From RGIG1995 sp045658315 (GTDB lineage Bacteria > Bacillota > Clostridia > Oscillospirales > CAG-272), in contig JAZOUV010000062.1 of NCBI GenBank assembly GCA_045658315.1, forward strand, positions 1 through 16,397: a DNA stretch of 16,397 bases, written 5' to 3'. Shown in pieces: positions 13,740-16,397 of the stretch (the first letter of the stretch is position 1; the number at the start of each line of letters is the position of its first letter). The translations under genes were made by a program, and so were the position numbers. The notes under the pieces were generated by a model, which was given only the letters and a program-made list of their open reading frames with translations, had not been told where the DNA came from and did not search any database.

Positions 13740-14567
13740 TTAGAGCTGAGCCTTAAGCTCTGCTACTGCCTTTTCGTATTCTTCGGCATTAGGTGCTTTA
13801 CCGTGCCAGCCTGCCTGATTTTCCATAAACGAAACGCCTTTACCCTTAGTTGTCTTACATACAATCATAGTGGGCTGACCCTTTGTAGCTTTTGCTTCTT
13901 CAACAGCCTTTTCGATCTGATTGAAGTCGTGGCCGTCAATAACGATTACGTTCCAGCCGAATGCCTTGAACTTTTCGTCGATAGGCGTAGAATTCATAAC
14001 ATCTGTAATAGCACCGTCTATCTGGAGTCCGTTGAAGTCAACGAATGCACAGAGATTGTCAAGCTTGTAGTGAGCAGCAAACATAGCAGCTTCCCAAACC
14101 TGACCTTCTGCAATTTCACCGTCACCGAGTACAGAGTATACACGGTAATCTTTATTGTAAACCTTACCGGAAAGAGCCATGCCGCAAGCAGTGGATATAC
14201 CGAGTCCCAATGAACCCGAAGTCATATCAACACCGGGAACGCCCTTCATATCGGGATGTCCCTGGAGATAGCTGTCAACTCTTCTGAATGTTTTGAGGTC
14301 TTCCTTGGGGAAAAATCCCTTTTCTGCGAGAGCCGCGTAAAGACCGGGAGCACAGTGTCCTTTTGAAAGTACAAAACGGTCTCTGTCTTCCCATTTGGGA
14401 TTCTTGGGGTCAACCTTCATCTCTACGAAATAGAGATATGTGAGAATCTCGGCGATTGACATAGAGCCGCCGGGATGGCCTGAAGAAGCGCTGAAAACCT
14501 CTTCGAGAATATCAAGCCTAATTTCTATAGCTTTCTTTTGCAATTCAGCAATTTTTGCCTGTTCCAT
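13740..14567 (-). CDS. Transketolase, N-terminal subunit (thiamine diphosphate-binding)
   Basis: A 275-residue protein, the first half of split transketolase. It binds the diphosphate of thiamine diphosphate through GDGEIAEGQVWEA (148-160), which closes with N179 in DFNGLQ (the GDG-to-N motif) and a Mg2+ ion. SGHPGGSMS (29-37) and LSKGHCAPGLY (67-77) hold the active-site histidines H31 and H71. Splitting into two genes of about 275 and 312 residues is common in Clostridia and archaea. The ribosome binding site AGGAGG lies 7 bases before the ATG. It is first in the operon with the C-subunit. Confidence 0.95.
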   Translation of the reverse strand: MEQAKIAELQKKAIEIRLDILEEVFSASSGHPGGSMSIAEILTYLYFVEMKVDPKNPKWEDRDRFVLSKGHCAPGLYAALAEKGFFPKEDLKTFRRVDSYLQGHPDMKGVPGVDMTSGSLGLGISTACGMALSGKVYNKDYRVYSVLGDGEIAEGQVWEAAMFAAHYKLDNLCAFVDFNGLQIDGAITDVMNSTPIDEKFKAFGWNVIVIDGHDFNQIEKAVEEAKATKGQPTMIVCKTTKGKGVSFMENQAGWHGKAPNAEEYEKAVAELKAQL

Positions 14568-14599
14568 CAGTGTTCCTCCTAAAGCAAATAATACTTTGA

Positions 14600-14627
14600 T
14601 TTATAGTTATTTTTATAGACTTTCCAA
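14600..14627 (-). promoter_or_regulatory. Possible promoter of the transketolase operon
   Basis: On the minus strand TTGGAA (14622-14627), a 16-bp spacer, then TATAAA (14600-14605), about 33 bp before the N-subunit ATG. Other A/T-rich hexamers nearby could also serve. Confidence 0.45.
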
Positions 14628-14712
14628 CTCTTATTATTGTACAATGTTTATCGCCTTTTGTCAAATCTTTTTTTTAAATATTGGGATTTTTCTCTAAAAA
14701 GTTTATAATTTA

Positions 14713-14748
14713 TTGCGTATTTTGAGAATTGGTGGTATAATTTATACC
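14713..14748 (+). promoter_or_regulatory. Promoter of the M3 peptidase gene with an operator-like palindrome
   Basis: TTGCGT (14713-14718), a 17-bp spacer, then TATAAT (14736-14741), about 43 bp before the start codon. The -10 lies inside a 15-base palindrome, GGTATAA-T-TTATACC (14734-14748), perfect apart from its central base. Such placement suggests a repressor site. Confidence 0.6.
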
Positions 14749-14784
14749 AATGATATCTATATTATCTGCAACAGGGGGTACTTT

Positions 14785-16397
14785 ATGAAATTCAGTGATA
14801 TGGAATACAAGCGTGCAGACGCTTTGGAAACCGGTAAAACTTTTGAAAAGCTTACCGAAAAAATAAAGAACGCAAAAAGTGAAAAAGAGGTATTTTCTGC
14901 CATCTGCAAGCAAGAAGAAATAAGCTCTCACTTTGCGACAATGGCAAATCTTGCCTATGTAAGACACAGCATCAATACCGAAGATGAATTTTATGACAAA
15001 GAAAACGATTACTATGACGAAAACGGTCCCGTACTGCAAGAAAAGAGTACCGAATTTATGTTGGCTCTTATGGCATCGCCCTATAAGTCTGCTGCAGAAA
15101 AGAAGTACGGAAGTCTTATGTTCAAAAATCTTGAAATGGAATTAAAATGCTTCTCGCCTAAGATTATTCCACTTCTTCAAAAGGAAAATAGGCTTGTCAG
15201 CGACTATCAAAAGTTGATAGCGTCAGCACAGATAGATTTTAGGGGCGAAAAGTTAAACATATCCCAGCTTGGCGTATATAAAGAAGACAGCGACAGGGAT
15301 ACGAGAAAACAAGCATTTGAAGCCGAAGGTAACTTCTATATGAGTCACGCAGAAGAGCTTGACACCATATTCGACAACCTTGTAAAAGTGCGTACCGAAA
15401 TTGCAAAAACTCTCGGCTTTAACACCTTTACCGAGCTTGCATATCTCAGACGCACACGTAACTGCTACACGCCCGAAATGGTAAAGATATTCAGAGAGCA
15501 GGTTAAGAATGACCTTGTTCCCGTTGTTGCAAAAATAAAGAAAGAACAGGCTGACAATATCAATGTTGATAACCTGAAGCTGTACGACGATACGACATTT
15601 TACCTCGACGGCAACCCTAAACCTGTCGGCACACCCGAGGATATACTTGCCGCAGGAAAGAAGATGTACGAGGAGATGTCGCCCGAGGCCAATGAGTTTA
15701 TAAACTTTATGTACGACAACGAGCTACTCGACGTAAAAGCAAAAAAAGGCAAGGCTGTGGGCGGATATTGCATAACATTCCCCGAATATAAAGCCCCATT
15801 CATTTTTTCAAACTTTAACGGAACTGCAGGTGATGTCGAGGTGCTTACACACGAAGCGGGACACGCTTTCGCTGACTATACAGTAAGAAACTTTGACATT
15901 GAAGCAAACAAAAATCCAACTATGGAATCGTGCGAAACGCACTCTATGTCAATGGAGTTTTTTGCTTGGCCTTGGCTTGAACTGTTTTATAAAGACGATA
16001 CCAAGAGAGCAAAGCTAACACATTTGAAAGGGGCATTAATATTTATTCCCTACGGCTGTATCGTTGACGAGTTTCAGCATATAGTTTACGATAATCCCAA
16101 CCTTACTCCCGCAGAAAGACATGAGGCTTGGGCAAAGCTTGAAAAGACATATCGCCCCTATATCGATATGTCAGGTATTCCCTTTTACGGCGACGGCCGC
16201 GGCTGGCAGAGACAGCTTCACATCTATCACTATCCCTTCTATTATATCGACTATTGCCTTGCACAGACAGCGGCATTGACCTTTAGAAATATAATGATGA
16301 CCGACTATAAGGACGCTTGGAACAGATATATGAAATTTGTAAACGAGGGCGGCAAAAAGACCTTCGTCGAGCTTTGCGAAGTGGCAGGCATAAAGAC
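14785..16397 (+). CDS. M3-family oligoendopeptidase (PepF-like), partial at the window end
   Basis: An open frame of 537 codons from the ATG at 14785 runs off the window without a stop. The protein is a cytoplasmic zinc peptidase that cuts short peptides, in the M3B oligoendopeptidase F group. The zinc motif is HEAGH (356-360), with E384 in SCETHSMSMEFF (382-393) as the probable third ligand. GDGRGWQRQLHIYHYPFYYI is the conserved substrate-binding region near the C-terminus, so only a few dozen residues are missing. The first 200 residues are helical and variable, as usual. The ribosome binding site is AGGGGG, about 7 bases upstream. It has its own promoter and is divergent from the transketolase operon. 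Confidence 0.94.
   Translation, partial: MKFSDMEYKRADALETGKTFEKLTEKIKNAKSEKEVFSAICKQEEISSHFATMANLAYVRHSINTEDEFYDKENDYYDENGPVLQEKSTEFMLALMASPYKSAAEKKYGSLMFKNLEMELKCFSPKIIPLLQKENRLVSDYQKLIASAQIDFRGEKLNISQLGVYKEDSDRDTRKQAFEAEGNFYMSHAEELDTIFDNLVKVRTEIAKTLGFNTFTELAYLRRTRNCYTPEMVKIFREQVKNDLVPVVAKIKKEQADNINVDNLKLYDDTTFYLDGNPKPVGTPEDILAAGKKMYEEMSPEANEFINFMYDNELLDVKAKKGKAVGGYCITFPEYKAPFIFSNFNGTAGDVEVLTHEAGHAFADYTVRNFDIEANKNPTMESCETHSMSMEFFAWPWLELFYKDDTKRAKLTHLKGALIFIPYGCIVDEFQHIVYDNPNLTPAERHEAWAKLEKTYRPYIDMSGIPFYGDGRGWQRQLHIYHYPFYYIDYCLAQTAALTFRNIMMTDYKDAWNRYMKFVNEGGKKTFVELCEVAGIK

Noticed and set aside
13710..14213. 167-codon plus-strand frame antisense to transketolase
   Set aside because: It overlaps a fully conserved transketolase subunit and has no ribosome binding site.
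1..16397. CRISPR arrays, tRNA or rRNA genes, complete insertion sequences, prophage genes
   Set aside because: Reading both strands, I found no regularly spaced direct repeats, cloverleaf-like sequence, transposase or phage structural gene.

Overview
The window is AT-rich, gene-dense chromosomal DNA that reads like a low-GC, anaerobic, Gram-positive member of the Clostridia, possibly a gut Oscillospirales relative. That placement is an inference. It rests on anaerobic ribonucleotide reductase genes, spoVG, a transketolase split into two genes, a QueT-type ECF substrate subunit, ChW-like repeats in a secreted protein, Gram-positive ribosome binding sites, and hairpin-rich intergenic repeats.

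Layout. (1) 1-744, plus strand: the 3' end of nrdD followed by nrdG, giving an oxygen-sensitive reductase and its activase. (2) 770-2517: a lipoprotein with ChW-like repeats and a C39-like cysteine peptidase domain (minus), divergent from a small XRE-type regulator (plus). They share a 131-bp control region with a repeated operator-like motif. (3) 2551-3290: a DUF559 endonuclease-like gene between intergenic repeats that share one two-hairpin design. (4) 3292-5787: polA (minus), divergent from a NYN-domain putative RNase gene, which is followed by a GNAT acetyltransferase gene (both plus). (5) 7327-9642, minus: queT-lplA-methyltransferase, a tight unit in which queT and lplA overlap by one base. 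(6) 9765-10319, plus: a compact phosphopantetheinyl transferase. (7) 10344-12592: murC (minus), divergent from spoVG (plus), then trxA (minus). (8) 12661-14567, minus: split transketolase, with a 64-bp near-identical copy of the 3' end of its second gene downstream. (9) 14785-end, plus: an M3-family oligoendopeptidase gene cut by the window edge.

Most of the content is housekeeping: deoxynucleotide supply, DNA replication and repair, peptidoglycan precursor synthesis, cofactor attachment (lipoate, phosphopantetheine), redox, and pentose phosphate metabolism. Divergent gene pairs have recognisable promoters between them. Convergent pairs share bidirectional terminators, and several of these carry the stop codon of a flanking gene in the loop or stem.

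The parts that most deserve a second look are the regulator/lipoprotein pair with its operator array, the repeats around the DUF559 gene, the duplicated transketolase tail, and the queT-lplA coupling. I saw no rRNA, tRNA, CRISPR array, complete insertion sequence or prophage.
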